This document shows positions 44,701 through 57,000 of a stretch of 64,000 nt of DNA, one piece after another. The DNA comes from Aquimarina amphilecti (lineage in GTDB: Bacteria; Bacteroidota; Bacteroidia; Flavobacteriales; Flavobacteriaceae): the NCBI RefSeq assembly GCF_900109375.1, contig NZ_FOAB01000001.1, positions 186,001-250,000 on the forward strand. Reading direction: 5' to 3'. Both the position numbers and the translations under genes were made by a program. The first letter of the stretch is position 1; every line of letters starts with the position of its first letter. The notes under the pieces were generated by a model. That model ran no database searches and was not told the origin of the DNA. It was given only the letters and a program-made list of their open reading frames with translations.

Positions 44701-47700
44701 TGGTAATTCTGATGCTAAATATTTAGTAGTAGAAGTTGATAATAATGTTAATACTATAGCTGATTTTAAAGAGAGGTATTTAGGTGAATATATTGACAAG
44801 CCAGTGTTCTTTAAGTTTATGGTGAATATGTCTAAATCAGGAGGTACTTCAAGTCCTAATTTTTCTAAAAATGAGTTTGATTATGTAACTGGCTATTTTA
44901 GAATTGATAAGGAAGCTTTAAATGATGATATTATATTTGATTCTCCGTCAGTACCAGGTAGGAAAAATGTAGCCATACCTATGAAAATGTCTGATTTAGA
45001 AGGTGGAATCAATGGAAGTGGAAAAAATGTAAACCCAATATCAAAAGCAGGATGGTATTTTGGAAGAAAATACCTGAATAGATTGGTTTATGGTATGAAG
45101 CTGACTAATGATAGTCAAAATGCAGGAGATGTAGCACAAGAGCTAGTAAAAAGTTTTGGAGGAATCATAGAGATTTTTAAAGGACCTAACGGTAGGCTAA
45201 GAGATAAAGAGTTGTGTGCAAGACGTTTTATTCCGGAGAAGTCTTGGATACGTTTACAACACCCTGACGGGAACAAACTCGGAGGAGGTTGTAGAGTAAA
45301 ACAACTTCTATTAGAAGATCAATGGGATAAAATGTTAGATGTTAGTGGTAATGATCCTAATATTGAAAGATACACCAAAAAATATGGTCAATTATATGAA
45401 TATAGTCTAGAAGAAGATGGAACTTCTAGTGGAGTTGCAACTTATGAACCTTTAGGAAGTAAAGAAAATCCTTTTGTAGAGCCATTTTATAACAGAGGAG
45501 ATAAAGTGAGACCTGAAGAGGTGAGCTATGTAGAAAAACCATTTGGTGAATCATTTTTCCCTTCACCAACAATTACCTATAGTAGAGTAACTGTTAAAAA
45601 TTATAATCCTTCGGAGGATATAAAACAACACGCTACAGGGAAAGTGGTTAATGAATTTTTCACTTCAAAAGATTTCCCAACAATAGCTGACTATACAGAT
45701 ATTGATAATCCTGCTAACTGGAAGTCTAATGATAAAGAGGTAGTAGCAAATGTTTTAAAAGGACTTTTTGGACTTAAAGTATCTGTGAAATCTGAGCTTA
45801 CATTGTCTCAGGGGTTTGTAGTTCATACAAATGATATGAATGCAAAAACTAAGTCTCAGAGTGTATATAATGAATATGATGAGTTAATTTCTGGAGTAGA
45901 TTATAAATATAGTACAAGTGATGAAGATAAAAGCAAGTTAGATAATAACCTAGTTACTATATCAAAAGATGGATCTGTTGTAGAAAGAGAAATTGGAGTT
46001 CATTATGATGTAATCAACGATTTCAGAGAGAATTATTCAAAATCTACTGTATTTGGGATTCAAGGTAATGTGGCAACATTGATAATTGGGATTTTTCCAA
46101 TTATAATTCCTACAGCTCCACCAGAGAGATCAGAAATTATATCTACGTTACATACTACGACAACCACTAAGGTTATACATACAACTGGGATTTTAAAAGA
46201 AAAAATTGCAAGAGACTTAGGGTCAGAAGTTAGTACAATCAATGAAGCTTGGGATGCTAGTACAGGTCAGGTTCTTTTAACAAAAACAGTTAATGAATAT
46301 GATGACCAATACTACAATTTTAATTTTCCAGCATATTGGGCTCAGAAATATGAAAATATGGCGCAAGCCTCAAGAAATATTGGTGCTACTGGAAAATTGA
46401 TAAAAAATGGAAATTACTTTAGTGATAATACTAATGTAAGAGAATTCTTTAGCTTAGGTGATGAGTTATTAGTTGATGGAGGAACAGATCCTATAAGAGC
46501 TTGGGTTATTGGTTTTGGCAACTCAGATAGAGGAGTTCGTCTTATGGATAGAGATGGAGGTCTATTAGATAAAGATGATAGATTTAATAATGATATCACT
46601 TTTAAAATTATTCGTTCAGGTTATCGAAATCAGCAGTCTGCTAATATGACTTCGATTACTATGATGAGTAATCCTATAGAAGGAAAAATAGGAGGAACGA
46701 TTACAACATCTGATTTTGCACAAAGTGATGATACAGAGACTGGTAATTTACGAATTATCAATGCAAGTGCAGTAGAATATGGTGATTTTTGGAATGGTCA
46801 ATGTGAGGGAGATTTAAAAAGTCTGCATGAAGATGATTTAGGGAATGTAGAGATCAGTAGTTATGGTTTTAATCCTTATTTAGAGAATATAAAGGGAGAG
46901 TGGAGAGCTAAAAGATCATATGCATACTTAGTAGAAAGATCTAAAATAGCGGAAGGTAATAGTAGTGAAGCATTTAATAGAAGAGAAGGATATTTTAAAA
47001 GTTTTGAACCTTTTTATGAATTGGAAAACGGAGCTTGGAAAATGATTATTCCTGATGATTCTAAGCAATGGACTTTTGCTAGTGAAGTAACACAGTATAG
47101 TCCTTATGGTGCAGAAATTGAAAATAAAGATGCGTTAGATAGATATTCTACAGCGCAGTATGGGTATAACTTTACATTACCTACTGCAGTTACATCCAAT
47201 AGTAGATATCGATATATGGGAGCTGATAATTTCGAAGACTCCTATTTTAGAAATGCATTAGGGAGTCATTTTAATTTCCGAGAAGCAATTGATAGAGATG
47301 GTGAAGAAGGTATTGGAATTACTGAAGAAACTTCTCACTCTGGACGATCTAGTTTAATAATTCCTGTGGGAAGTAACGGGAGTGCAGATCAGACTACAAG
47401 TCTTATAGGAGAGTTAGAGGATAATTTAGATCCTGATGATGATCGCATTACAAATATTGAAGAAGAAATTGACGGAGAGACCAACCCTGCAGACAATTGT
47501 CCCTATGAACCTAATAATGATCAATTGGATTATGATTGTGACGGAATTGGAGATGCTTGTGATGATGATGCGATACCAGCAATAACAAATTATGATGTTA
47601 GTAAACAAGCGAATTTTGGAAGAGGTTGTTGGGCTAAAATGGCATACATAAGAGTGCAAGGGAACCCAAACGAAGTTATACACTACAAAATCACTCCAAT

Positions 47701-47998
47701 AAGAACAGGAACAACAGGTTGGTATTCGTATTTAAACGATGAACTTATTAGATCCGAAAAGGAAGGGACAATTACTTTAGATGCTTCTGGTAAAAAAGAT
47801 ATAGAGTTTGAAGTTAATGCTAATAGAAGAAATCGCAGACCAAGATCAAGCGTGAATGAAATATTAGTATCATTTACTTTAACTAGTGCAGTAAAATCTT
47901 GTCGAAATAATAATAATGACGAACGAGTAGAAATAGGTATTCCTGTTTTAGTAGATCCTTGGGGATACAGAAGATGTAGATCTGGAAATGGAAGGTAA
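41765..47998 (+). CDS. Giant RHS-associated exported protein (2077 aa)
   Basis: It begins with a basic N-terminus and hydrophobic segment (VIASYLAIQMIIQM, about 13-26). Next comes the opening FTPIGTSDMVDLSSGDFGYNIPVMDVGGYPLNLAYNSG and SWVGLGWNLNVGQINR, which I recognise from long Bacteroidota proteins encoded beside RHS/YD proteins. That opening also recalls SpvB/TcB-like shells. The body (about 100-1850) is beta-rich with many Tyr/Gly/Asn. Near the C-terminus (about 1880-1940) lies a thrombospondin-type-3-like calcium stretch (DNCPYEPNNDQLDYDCDGIGDACDDD-like). A final ~140-residue domain with cysteines ends in RCRSGNGR. No T9SS sorting domain. It is probably a cell-surface or secreted structural partner of the RHS-type protein downstream; function unknown. 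Confidence 0.75.
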   Translation: MINTIRKSKVTKVIASYLAIQMIIQMTQPMQLFALTSGPSQPEFNAFTPIGTSDMVDLSSGDFGYNIPVMDVGGYPLNLAYNSGVNMDQESSWVGLGWNLNVGQINRQVRGIPDDFDGDEITYENNLKDNQTIGVTMDVNAQIFGIEALKGGAGLTIEHNNYQGITFKPSFGLNFAVSDHVSVGMNLSSSAADGATVTPSVSISAGKNDKDKYCNNALTGGLSFGAPFNSRQGLTSFNMSASITKNKEVYDKYMKFDADTKGGYRGVGLGSSGSGSVSFINSTFSPTKRTAFKNTGLTFGISVGGDLWGVDGEVGVTAYGNRQSLARKVNIEKAYGYEFTENATRNDILDFNREKEDIVSKNTRVLPMVNYSYDIYNINGQGIGGMFRPFRSQTGYIFDQFVNDESDSNSGGGEIEPGSGIHIGLDYKNSPSDSHTGVWETNATQFLKERELDDPTYEKVYFKSIGELSVDQEKELFQNTLGGYNAMALAIDQPGGNTTALGRNNSYGKYAANRYRVKNFENDGVNYNYDEVVFNQPIQRKKREIRNQSIQPVTVRDADKFDLGTFKTNEHAKPHHKAGMKILQADGSTYTYGETAYNMEKEEVSFSVNAVGDCALGNVAITGDENTKNNSSGLDHYFSKIATPEFAHTYLLSSVLSSDYEDRKGDGPTDDDFGAYTKFNYETTEDTYQWRIPYNKASFNAGLNSDKVDQKGSYVYGKKELKYINSIETKTHVAVFHLSNRKDGRGVTSDKGGGNASSSAYMQKIDSISLYSRPEYIKYGEETSPIKTAHFIYDYSQCQGIPNNLGGTLDENELDYYDEEDQLSNEGKLTLKKVFFTYRDSKMGKYTPYTFNYGTGTYDQNGKWIQNNVSNPIYNLKGYDIWGNYKPNQGGCNVNDEITAPEYPYVEQGDKEQQDIFAQAWSLTSVELPSGGRLQMTYESDDYQYVQGRKAMQMFKVIGASRTVNGAIDDKLYTPGSYNGNSDAKYLVVEVDNNVNTIADFKERYLGEYIDKPVFFKFMVNMSKSGGTSSPNFSKNEFDYVTGYFRIDKEALNDDIIFDSPSVPGRKNVAIPMKMSDLEGGINGSGKNVNPISKAGWYFGRKYLNRLVYGMKLTNDSQNAGDVAQELVKSFGGIIEIFKGPNGRLRDKELCARRFIPEKSWIRLQHPDGNKLGGGCRVKQLLLEDQWDKMLDVSGNDPNIERYTKKYGQLYEYSLEEDGTSSGVATYEPLGSKENPFVEPFYNRGDKVRPEEVSYVEKPFGESFFPSPTITYSRVTVKNYNPSEDIKQHATGKVVNEFFTSKDFPTIADYTDIDNPANWKSNDKEVVANVLKGLFGLKVSVKSELTLSQGFVVHTNDMNAKTKSQSVYNEYDELISGVDYKYSTSDEDKSKLDNNLVTISKDGSVVEREIGVHYDVINDFRENYSKSTVFGIQGNVATLIIGIFPIIIPTAPPERSEIISTLHTTTTTKVIHTTGILKEKIARDLGSEVSTINEAWDASTGQVLLTKTVNEYDDQYYNFNFPAYWAQKYENMAQASRNIGATGKLIKNGNYFSDNTNVREFFSLGDELLVDGGTDPIRAWVIGFGNSDRGVRLMDRDGGLLDKDDRFNNDITFKIIRSGYRNQQSANMTSITMMSNPIEGKIGGTITTSDFAQSDDTETGNLRIINASAVEYGDFWNGQCEGDLKSLHEDDLGNVEISSYGFNPYLENIKGEWRAKRSYAYLVERSKIAEGNSSEAFNRREGYFKSFEPFYELENGAWKMIIPDDSKQWTFASEVTQYSPYGAEIENKDALDRYSTAQYGYNFTLPTAVTSNSRYRYMGADNFEDSYFRNALGSHFNFREAIDRDGEEGIGITEETSHSGRSSLIIPVGSNGSADQTTSLIGELEDNLDPDDDRITNIEEEIDGETNPADNCPYEPNNDQLDYDCDGIGDACDDDAIPAITNYDVSKQANFGRGCWAKMAYIRVQGNPNEVIHYKITPIRTGTTGWYSYLNDELIRSEKEGTITLDASGKKDIEFEVNANRRNRRPRSSVNEILVSFTLTSAVKSCRNNNNDERVEIGIPVLVDPWGYRRCRSGNGR

Positions 47999-48058
47999 AA
48001 TAGATTAAAATAGGAATAAGATTATTTAGAAAATATTAAAAATTATATCAGATAAAGG

Positions 48059-51000
48059 ATGAAATTTTTTAAAAAAAATATAAATACTAAGAGTATTGGT
48101 CAACGACTAATAGTATTACTGGTATTATTATTTAATATTGGTGTAGTAACCGCTCAGGTATCTCCCGAAGAGCGCCAGGCATTAATTGATTTATACAATA
48201 GTACGGACGGTGATAATTGGACGAATACGGTTTCAGGAAATAAACCTTGGTTGATTAATGATCCTACCTCGTTGGTTAGCGATTGGTTTGGAGTTGTGGT
48301 GGAAAATGGTTCGTTAACAAAGTTGTTTTTACCTAATAATAACTTAACCGGAAATTTACCTCCATCTATAGGAGATCTAATAAATCTTAGAGATTTTAGT
48401 ATGTCGCGAAATGTGCTAACTGGATCAATACCTTCTTCTATTGGTAATTTAGGTAATTTAGATTCATTGCTTTTAGCTTTCAATATGCTTACAGGATCCA
48501 TTCCTAGTTCAATTTCTAACTTAATAAATCTTCGTAGTTTTAATTTATCAAATAATGGATTGACTGGAATTATTCCGGATACTATTGGAAATGTGACATC
48601 TTTAAGTAGTTTGATTTTAAATGGAAATGAATTAAATGGTGATATACCTGCTTCTATTGGTAATTTAAATAATTTGTCTTCATTGAATTTGTCTTTTAAT
48701 TCGCTAACAGGATCTATTCCGAGTTCAATTGCTAATTTAGGTGAATTAAGAGGGTTAATAGTAAATGATAATAATCTTTCTGGAGTTATTCCCTTTGGAA
48801 ATGGTGATTTACCATATTTGGGGAATTTTTCAATTTCTAATAATAATTTTGAAGGTTCAATACCTTTTGTAAATCCAATTTCTCCAACTGATTTTTATGG
48901 TTTAACTTTTGCAATTGATGGTAATGCTTTTGTTTTTAAAGATTTTGAGGTGAATTTTCCGTTTTATGTGGAGAATTTTATGATGTTGCAGTACTCTCCC
49001 CAAACAAAAGTAGATGAATCACAAACTGTATCTGTAGTAGTCAATGGATCGATTACCTTATCGAGTGCCGCACTAGCGAGCCCAAATAACAGTTATCAAT
49101 GGTATAAAAATAATATTATTATCCCAGGTGCTACTAGTAAAGATTTAGTTATTAATGATGCTACTGACGCAGATGAAGGAGCCTATCATTTTATAGCAAC
49201 GAATAGTATAGTAACAGATCTTATTCTTACACGTAATCCAATTACATTAACAGTTATACCGGCAGTAAATACTTGTGGAGTTTCTGAAGCAGAAAAACAA
49301 GCATTAGTTGATTTATATAATAGCACAAACGGGCCCAATTGGACTAGTAATAATAATTGGTTGAGTGATACTCCTGTTTGTGATTGGACAGGTGTTACAG
49401 TAGAAGATAATAAGGTAACTGGATTATATCTTTTTGGAGGAGGAGTTTCTGGACCATTACCTAATTCTATTGGAGATTTAATTTATTTAAAATCATTAAC
49501 TATTACTAGAAGTGTTGGTTTAACAGGTGGAATTCCTTCTACTATTGGCAATTTAACACAATTAGAATCTATTGATTTAAGCTCTAATCTATTAACAGAA
49601 CCTTTACCAGCTGAATTAGGTAATCTGTTGAACTTAAGAGGCGTTAATTTATATAGGAATCGAATTACTGGCAGTATCCCAGCTTCACTGGGGAATTTAA
49701 CGAATCTGGTGAGTTTATCCTTAGGAGAAAATGCATTAACAGGATCGATACCACCAGAATTAGGGAATTTAGTTAATCTTACAGGACTAAATCTCTTTCA
49801 AAATCAACTTACTGGATCTATTCCTTCTTCTATAGGAAATCTTACAAATTTAGTGACGTTGGCATTATCTCGTAATGGTTTAACTGGAGCGATACCGATA
49901 AGTATTGTCAATTTAACTAAAATTAATACGCTAGATATTAGTTCTAATAATCTTTCTGATCCTATTCCGCCAGAATTAGGGAATATGATAAATCTAACAG
50001 GTTTAAATTTATATAGAAATAAAATTACAGGTTCAATTCCAGTAGAGTTGGCTAACCTTACTAATTTAGTTAGTTTATCACTAGGAGAGAATCAACTTAC
50101 AGGCTCAATACCACCCGAATTAGGTAATTTAGTTAACCTTACAGGCTTAAATTTATTTCAGAATCAATTAATTGGAACGATTCCTAATGAATTAGGGGAC
50201 TTAGTTAACCTTACAGGTTTAAATTTAGGAAGAAATGGTTTATCAGGCTCAATTCCTTCCGAATTAGGAAACCTTATAAATTTAGAAGGTTTAGGTTTAA
50301 ACTCTAATAATCTAACCGGATCAATACCATCTTCTATAGGGAATATGTCTAGTTTAATAAATATAAATTTATTCCGAAATAATCTTTCTGGTCCAATACC
50401 AAATGAGTTAGCTAATTTAGCTAATCTTACTTTTTTATCTATTGAAAGTAACCAAATATCAGGACAAATACCTGTTGGATTAGGGAATTTAACAAATCTA
50501 AAAACACTTTATTTGTCTAGCAATCAAATAGAGGGACCTATCCCTGATACTTTGGCAGATTTGCCAAATTTAGAAATTTTTGGGATTCAAGCTAATCAAA
50601 TTAATGGTAAAATACCATCGGGATTCGCCACTTCTGCTTCCAATGGAGTTTTTAAAAACTTTCAATTATCTAGAAATGAGTTGGTTTTTGTAGATTTTGA
50701 ATCGGATTATAATGTTTACAAAAATAACTTAACCACTTTTTCATATTTAGAACAATCAAAAGTTGATGAAATAGAAACTATTTCTGCTACAATTGGAGAA
50801 AGTATTACACTATCCACAAATAATCTTACTAGTTCTAATAACACTTATCAATGGTTTAAAAATAATGTGGCTATACCAGGTGCGACTACTAAAGATTTGG
50901 TAATCAACAATGTTTCTGATAATGATGCTGGTGTATATCATTTTACTGCTTCTAATAGTATTATTACTGATCTTACTCTTGTTCGTAACCCTATTACCAT

Positions 51001-54000
51001 TGAAGTAGGGTGTGGTGTGTCTGAATCAGAGAAACAAGCATTAATTGATTTGTATAATAGTACAAATGGTGTTAATTGGAGAAATAATACTAATTGGTTA
51101 ACTGATGAACCAGTGTGTGATTGGTTTGGGGTAACGGTGAGTAATGGAAAAGTAACAAAACTTACTTTAGCTCTAAACGATGTTGCTGGACCGTTACCTA
51201 ATAACTTCAGTGATTTAATTCACCTAGAAAGTGTCACTTTCGAAAGGAATTCACTTACAGGAACTATACCTAGCTCTATTGGGGATATGAGTAATCTTAC
51301 ATTTCTACATCTAGGATCTAATCAATTAACCGGAGAAATACCAGCTTCACTTGGTAACCTTACTAATTTGGTTACTTTAAGTTTATATCGTAATGGATTA
51401 ACAGGTTCGATTCCGAGTGAGTTTGGAAATCTGGAAAATTTAGAAGCTATGCATCTTCATGAAAGTCAACTTTCTGGAACGATTCCAGCTTCCATCGGAA
51501 ATTTGACTAAATTAAAGCAGTTAAGATTATATATTAATACTTTAGAAGGTCCATTGCCATCTGAGTTGGGTAATCTTTCTAGCTTAGAAGTACTTCATTT
51601 AGAAAGAAATAGAATAACTGGAGAAATCCCTACTTCTTTTGGGAACTTATCGTCATTACAAGAATTTAATTTAGGGAATAATAGATTAAGCGGTAATATT
51701 CCAACTGAGTTAGGAAACTTAACTAATCTTATTAATTTGAGATTATTTTGGAATAGTTTGGAAGGAGAAATTCCTTCCGAACTTTCAAATATTCCAGGGT
51801 TAGAGACAATTAGTTTAACTAGAAATGCCTTAACAGGAGAAATCCCTTTGTCATTAGCAACAATTTCTACATTAAAGTTTCTTGATATAACTACTAATAA
51901 TATAACTGGTAGCATTCCTGCTTCTTTTGGTCAATTACCAAACTTGAATCATCTAGGAATAGCTCAAAACAATTTGTCAGGGAAGATTCCATCCGAATTT
52001 GGGACATTGACAGACTCAGATATTCTTAATGTCTTAGGTCTCCAGCAAAATAACTTTGTATTCAGTGATTTCGAAACTGATTTTCAGACGTATCAAAGTA
52101 ATTTGACTACATTTAATTATTTGTTACAAGCAAAAGTGGATCAAGAAGAAACACGATCTGTTCCATTAAATGGTACGATCACTTTAACAAGTACAGCACT
52201 TACAAGTACAAATAATAGTTACCAATGGTTTAAAGATGGAACAGCTATTACAGGAGCAACTTCTAAAGATTTTGTAATTACTAACGCAACTGATACTGAT
52301 GCAGGAATATATCATTTTACAGCAACTAATAATATTGTTACAGATCTTATTTTAGAACGTAATCCAATTACATTAACCATAAGTGAAGATACGTGTGGTG
52401 TTTCTGAATCGGAAAAACAAGCTTTAATTGATTTCTTTAATGCAACTGGAGGTAATGACTGGGTTAGAAAAGAAAATTGGTTAACAGATACACCGGTTTG
52501 TGATTGGTATGGTGTAACGGTGGAAAATGGAACCGTAACTGAGTTACGTTTTCTGTTTGAAAATAATCTCGTTGGAGAAATACCTGGAGAAAAGATTGTT
52601 CTTTTATCAAATCTTATTAGTTTACAATTTCGCAGTCAATCTCAATTAACAGGAAACATTCCTAAAGAATTAGGTCAGTTAAATGAATTAAAAGTTTTAT
52701 CACTTAGACAAAATAGTTTGTCTGGAGAAATCCCTATTGAATTAGCAAATCTTTCTAATTTAGAAAATTTAAGTTTAGATACAAATGCACTAACAGGAAC
52801 AATTCCTACTCAATTAGGTAGTTTAAGTAATTTGAAACAGCTTGATTTGTTTAGAAATCAAATAACGGGTACAATTCCTCTAGAGTTAGGACAGTTAAGT
52901 AATTTAGGATTTTTGAGATTATTTGGGAATCAACTTACAGGTACTATTCCTCCGGAGTTAGGGCAGTTATCTCAACTTGTACAGTTAAATTTAAGTTCGA
53001 ATCAACTTACTGGGTTTATACCAAATGAACTAGGACAATTAGGCCAGCTAGATGCTCTAGGACTTGGTAATAATGAATTAACAGGTTCTATACCTTCGGA
53101 ATTGAGTAATATTGATGTTCTTCGGGCTATAACGGTTGAAAGAAATAATTTATCTGGAGTAATCCCCTCTGATATTGCTCAATTATCAAATTTCGATTTC
53201 TTTTATTTTATAGATAACAATTTTGTTTTTTCAGATTTCGAAAATGAACATGTATCATACCAGTCTAATGTTTCAAATTATCAATATAACAGACAATCAA
53301 AAGTAGATCAGGAAGAAACCATAGAAGTACAAATAGGAGGTTCTGTTACTTTATCGACTACTCAATTAACAAGTCCAAATAATACATATACTTGGTATAA
53401 AGGAGAAGATGTACTGGTAGAAACTACGTTACCACAAATTACTATTGATAATATAACATCTGCTGATCTAGGAGAATACTATTTTACAGCAACGAATAGT
53501 GTAGTAGAAGGATTAACATTGACTAGAAATAAAATCACTTTAGCTTTAGGAGTTACAGATCCGGATGGTTGTGATGTTTTAGAAGATGTTGTAGATGGAA
53601 GTTTTGAAAGTTGTTCTACAAGTGCAGGTATAATAGGAACAACTATACAAAATAATGACCTTAGTTGTAGTGATTTTGACACTCCAGGGAACCTTATTTA
53701 TACTTGGAAAATTGATCCAAATAATGAAGATAATTTAGGAGAGATTACAAGTTTAATACAACCGTCTCCAGAAGGAGGTGTATTTGCTTCTTGCAGGGTC
53801 TACCAGCCACAAAGTTCATTTCCATCAATAATAATTAATGCATTAGAAAAGGAGTTAGAAGTGCTTGAGATAGGTGCCGAATATGAAATCTCATTTTATC
53901 AATCAAATGGTGGGTTTTATGGTGCAACTACTGAATTTGAAGCTTCTTGGAGAGTTTCTTGGGCAGATGGATTAGGAAATTCACAAGTTTCTCCTGCAAT

Positions 54001-57000
54001 GTTGGTTAAAGGAGGAATAGCAGGAAATACTTCTGAAAGACCAAATTGGGATTTGGTTAAAATTAGATTTACAGCACCGGATACCTTTCTGAAATTAAAT
54101 TTTGTACCTGTTGTTCCTTCACATAATTCAGTAGATAATGGAGTTTTAGTACATTTATTATTAGATGGTATAACGGTAAATAAGATAGATGGTTGTGATG
54201 ATTCTATTACAGAACAACGTTTTTGTGGTGAGTATGAAACCTTACCTACTATTGGTGACTTAGTAACTCCTATATTAGGTACCACCATAACTTGGTTTGA
54301 TGGGGAAAATAGTGATGCAGCGTTGCTTCCACCAACGGTATTAACAGATAATACAGTATATTGGGCACGTTCTAATAATGATCCACTATTGCCACGCGTT
54401 GGAGTACGGGTAATTTTAGAGAATGAATTTCCAACAGCTCCATCCACTCAGGTTTTTAATGCTGATGATAACCCTACGGTGAATGATTTACAAGCTACTG
54501 GTTCTAATATTCAATGGTATCTCTCTGAATTAGAAGGTTCTCCGTTATCTAGTGCTACTCCATTAACTAACAATACTTCGTATTATGCTTCGGAGAATAA
54601 TGGTCTTTGTAGACTACAGGTTGTTGTTACTGTAAACACATCTGGAAATGAAGACTGTGATATATTAGAAGGTATTGCCGATGGAAGTTTTGAAAATTGT
54701 TTAGCTGTAGCGAACCCTATTTCGGAAGAAAATTTTAATAGAACTATTGATTGCAGTAACTGGGATTTAACAGGGAATTTCCCTTTAAATCCTTTGATTC
54801 AGAGCTCTGTTAGTACTTGGGTTGTTGATGGGAATAGTTCGAATACTACAGAGTCTCAGTTTAGTCAACATATCTCTACTTCACCTGATGGAGGAGTGTT
54901 CACATCGTCTTTCTTAGAAATCCAAAGACGTTTAGTAAATGGAGAAGGTATTAAAACTACGGTGAATGGTTTATCAATTGGAGTAGAATATATAGTTAGT
55001 TTTTATCAATCCAATGGTGGTAGTTTTGACGACCCAAATGGAATAGCAGTTTTTTCAGATCCTAAATGGCAAGTGAGTTTTGGAAATGAAGTAAAATTTG
55101 GTAGCTCATTAAATATTCGCCCTATTTCAGATATTACGGAATCAATTCCTTGGGAAAAAGTTGAGTTACGATTTACAGCAACTACATCGGAACAAGTTAT
55201 TAGTTTCACGCCATCTGTAAGTTACCCAGATGAAGCGATATTTGTAGAAGGAGCATCATTTCATCTTTTAATTGATGGTATAAAGGTTTCCAGAGTTGAT
55301 GGCGATTGTAATAATAATATTACCGAACAACGTTTTTGTGAAGAGAGTGAAATACCTGTAACCGTAGGTGATTTGATATCTCCTATATCGGGTACTACAG
55401 TAACTTGGTTTGATGGCGAAAATAGTGATGCAGCATTTTTACCGGAAGAACCATTAGTTAATGATTATATCTACTGGGCAAGTTCTAACAATGATCCTTT
55501 GCTTGCACGTGTTGGAGTGAAGGTGATTTTAGACAGCGGAACTCCTACTGGGCTTGATAACCAAGCTTTTAATGCAGTTGATAATCCGACGGTAGCTGAT
55601 TTACAAGTTGTCGGTTCTAATATACAGTGGTATCTTTCTGAAGAAGGACAAACGCCTTTAACGAATAGCACTACACTAATTAATAATACATTTTATTACG
55701 CAGCAGAAGGAAGTAATAGTTGTAGGTTACAAGTTTTAGTAACGATCAATACATCTGGTGATGGAGATTGCGATCTATTAGAAGGAGTTGTAGATGGAAG
55801 TTTTCAGGATTGTGCATTGGTTGCTGGATCTACATTGCAGTCAGGATTTAATAATAATATAAGTTGTAGTAATTGGGAACCTGTTGGAATTGACCCTAAC
55901 ACGATACCAAGTACTTGGATTGTAGATTTAAGTGATTCTGGAAGTTCTTTAGATCCAGTAATGACTTCGGAGGTAAGACAATCTCCTGATGGAGGTATTT
56001 TTGCATCAGCATTAGTAACTCACGGTAGAGGAGCATCTAATGTTATTAAAAGTCAAGGATTTAAAACTACCTTGAGTAATTTAGAAATAGGAGCAACGTA
56101 TACCGTTAGTTTTTATCAATCTCAAGGAGGAGGTTTTGATACTTTCGGAAATACTACAGTGCCAAACATTGAAAATGTTTTAGCGCAATGGCAAGTATTT
56201 TTTGGAAATGAGGTAAAAAATAGTAGCCTAATTCCTATTCAATCAATTTCAGAAATTTCTATTGCTCCGGTTTGGGAAAAACAGGAAATTACTTTTGTTC
56301 CTACTGAAACAGAACAAGAATTAAACTTTGTTTCTTTTGGTTCTTTAATTAATGTAGTTGAAAATGTATTTTATTACAACCTCTTAATAGATGGTATCAA
56401 ACTAACGAAAAACGGAGAAGATTGTAATGACGATATAACAGAACAACGTTTTTGTATCTTAAATGGAGATATAACTATTGGAGATTTGCAATCACCATTT
56501 GCAGATGATACTGCCTCTTGGCATTTAACAGCACTAGATAAGGCATTAATATTACCAGAATATGTAATTCCAGAATCTGGAATTTACTGGGCAGAATCTA
56601 ATGATAACTCTTCCTTACCGAGAATTCCTGTAAACGTAATTCTTGATGATCAAATACCTACTGGAGATACGGTTCAGATTTTTGATGAAGTAGATTCTCC
56701 TACAGTTGCGGATTTACAAGTTATGGGAGATAATATTCAATGGTATCTCTCCGAAAATGGTGAAATACCTTTAACTAATACCACTTCTTTAATACCGAAT
56801 ACATATTATTATGCTGCAACAGGAGAAAGTTCATGTAGACTAAAAGTTTTAGTGAGATTTAATACAATTGACAATTGTAATATTTTAAGCACGTTTGCAG
56901 ATGGTTCTTTCGAGGAGTGTTTTGCAGATGCAAGTACATCGGGACATAATCATGATATTACCTGTGGTAATTGGGTTAATGGAAAGGGAACTGCTGATTC

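Noticed and set aside
47420..47580. Acidic Asp-rich stretch of the 2077-residue protein as a possible T9SS-related tail
   Set aside because: It matches thrombospondin-type-3 calcium repeats, and the real C-terminus lacks the conserved strands of a T9SS sorting domain.
48340..53200. Regular 72-bp repeats that might look like a CRISPR-type array
   Set aside because: They are in-frame coding repeats of a 24-residue LRR, with no constant repeat/variable spacer structure.
53917..54447. Long antisense open frame (176 codons) inside the LRR gene
   Set aside because: It lies entirely within a well-supported coding region, has no recognisable motif, and is explained by the codon composition of the sense frame.
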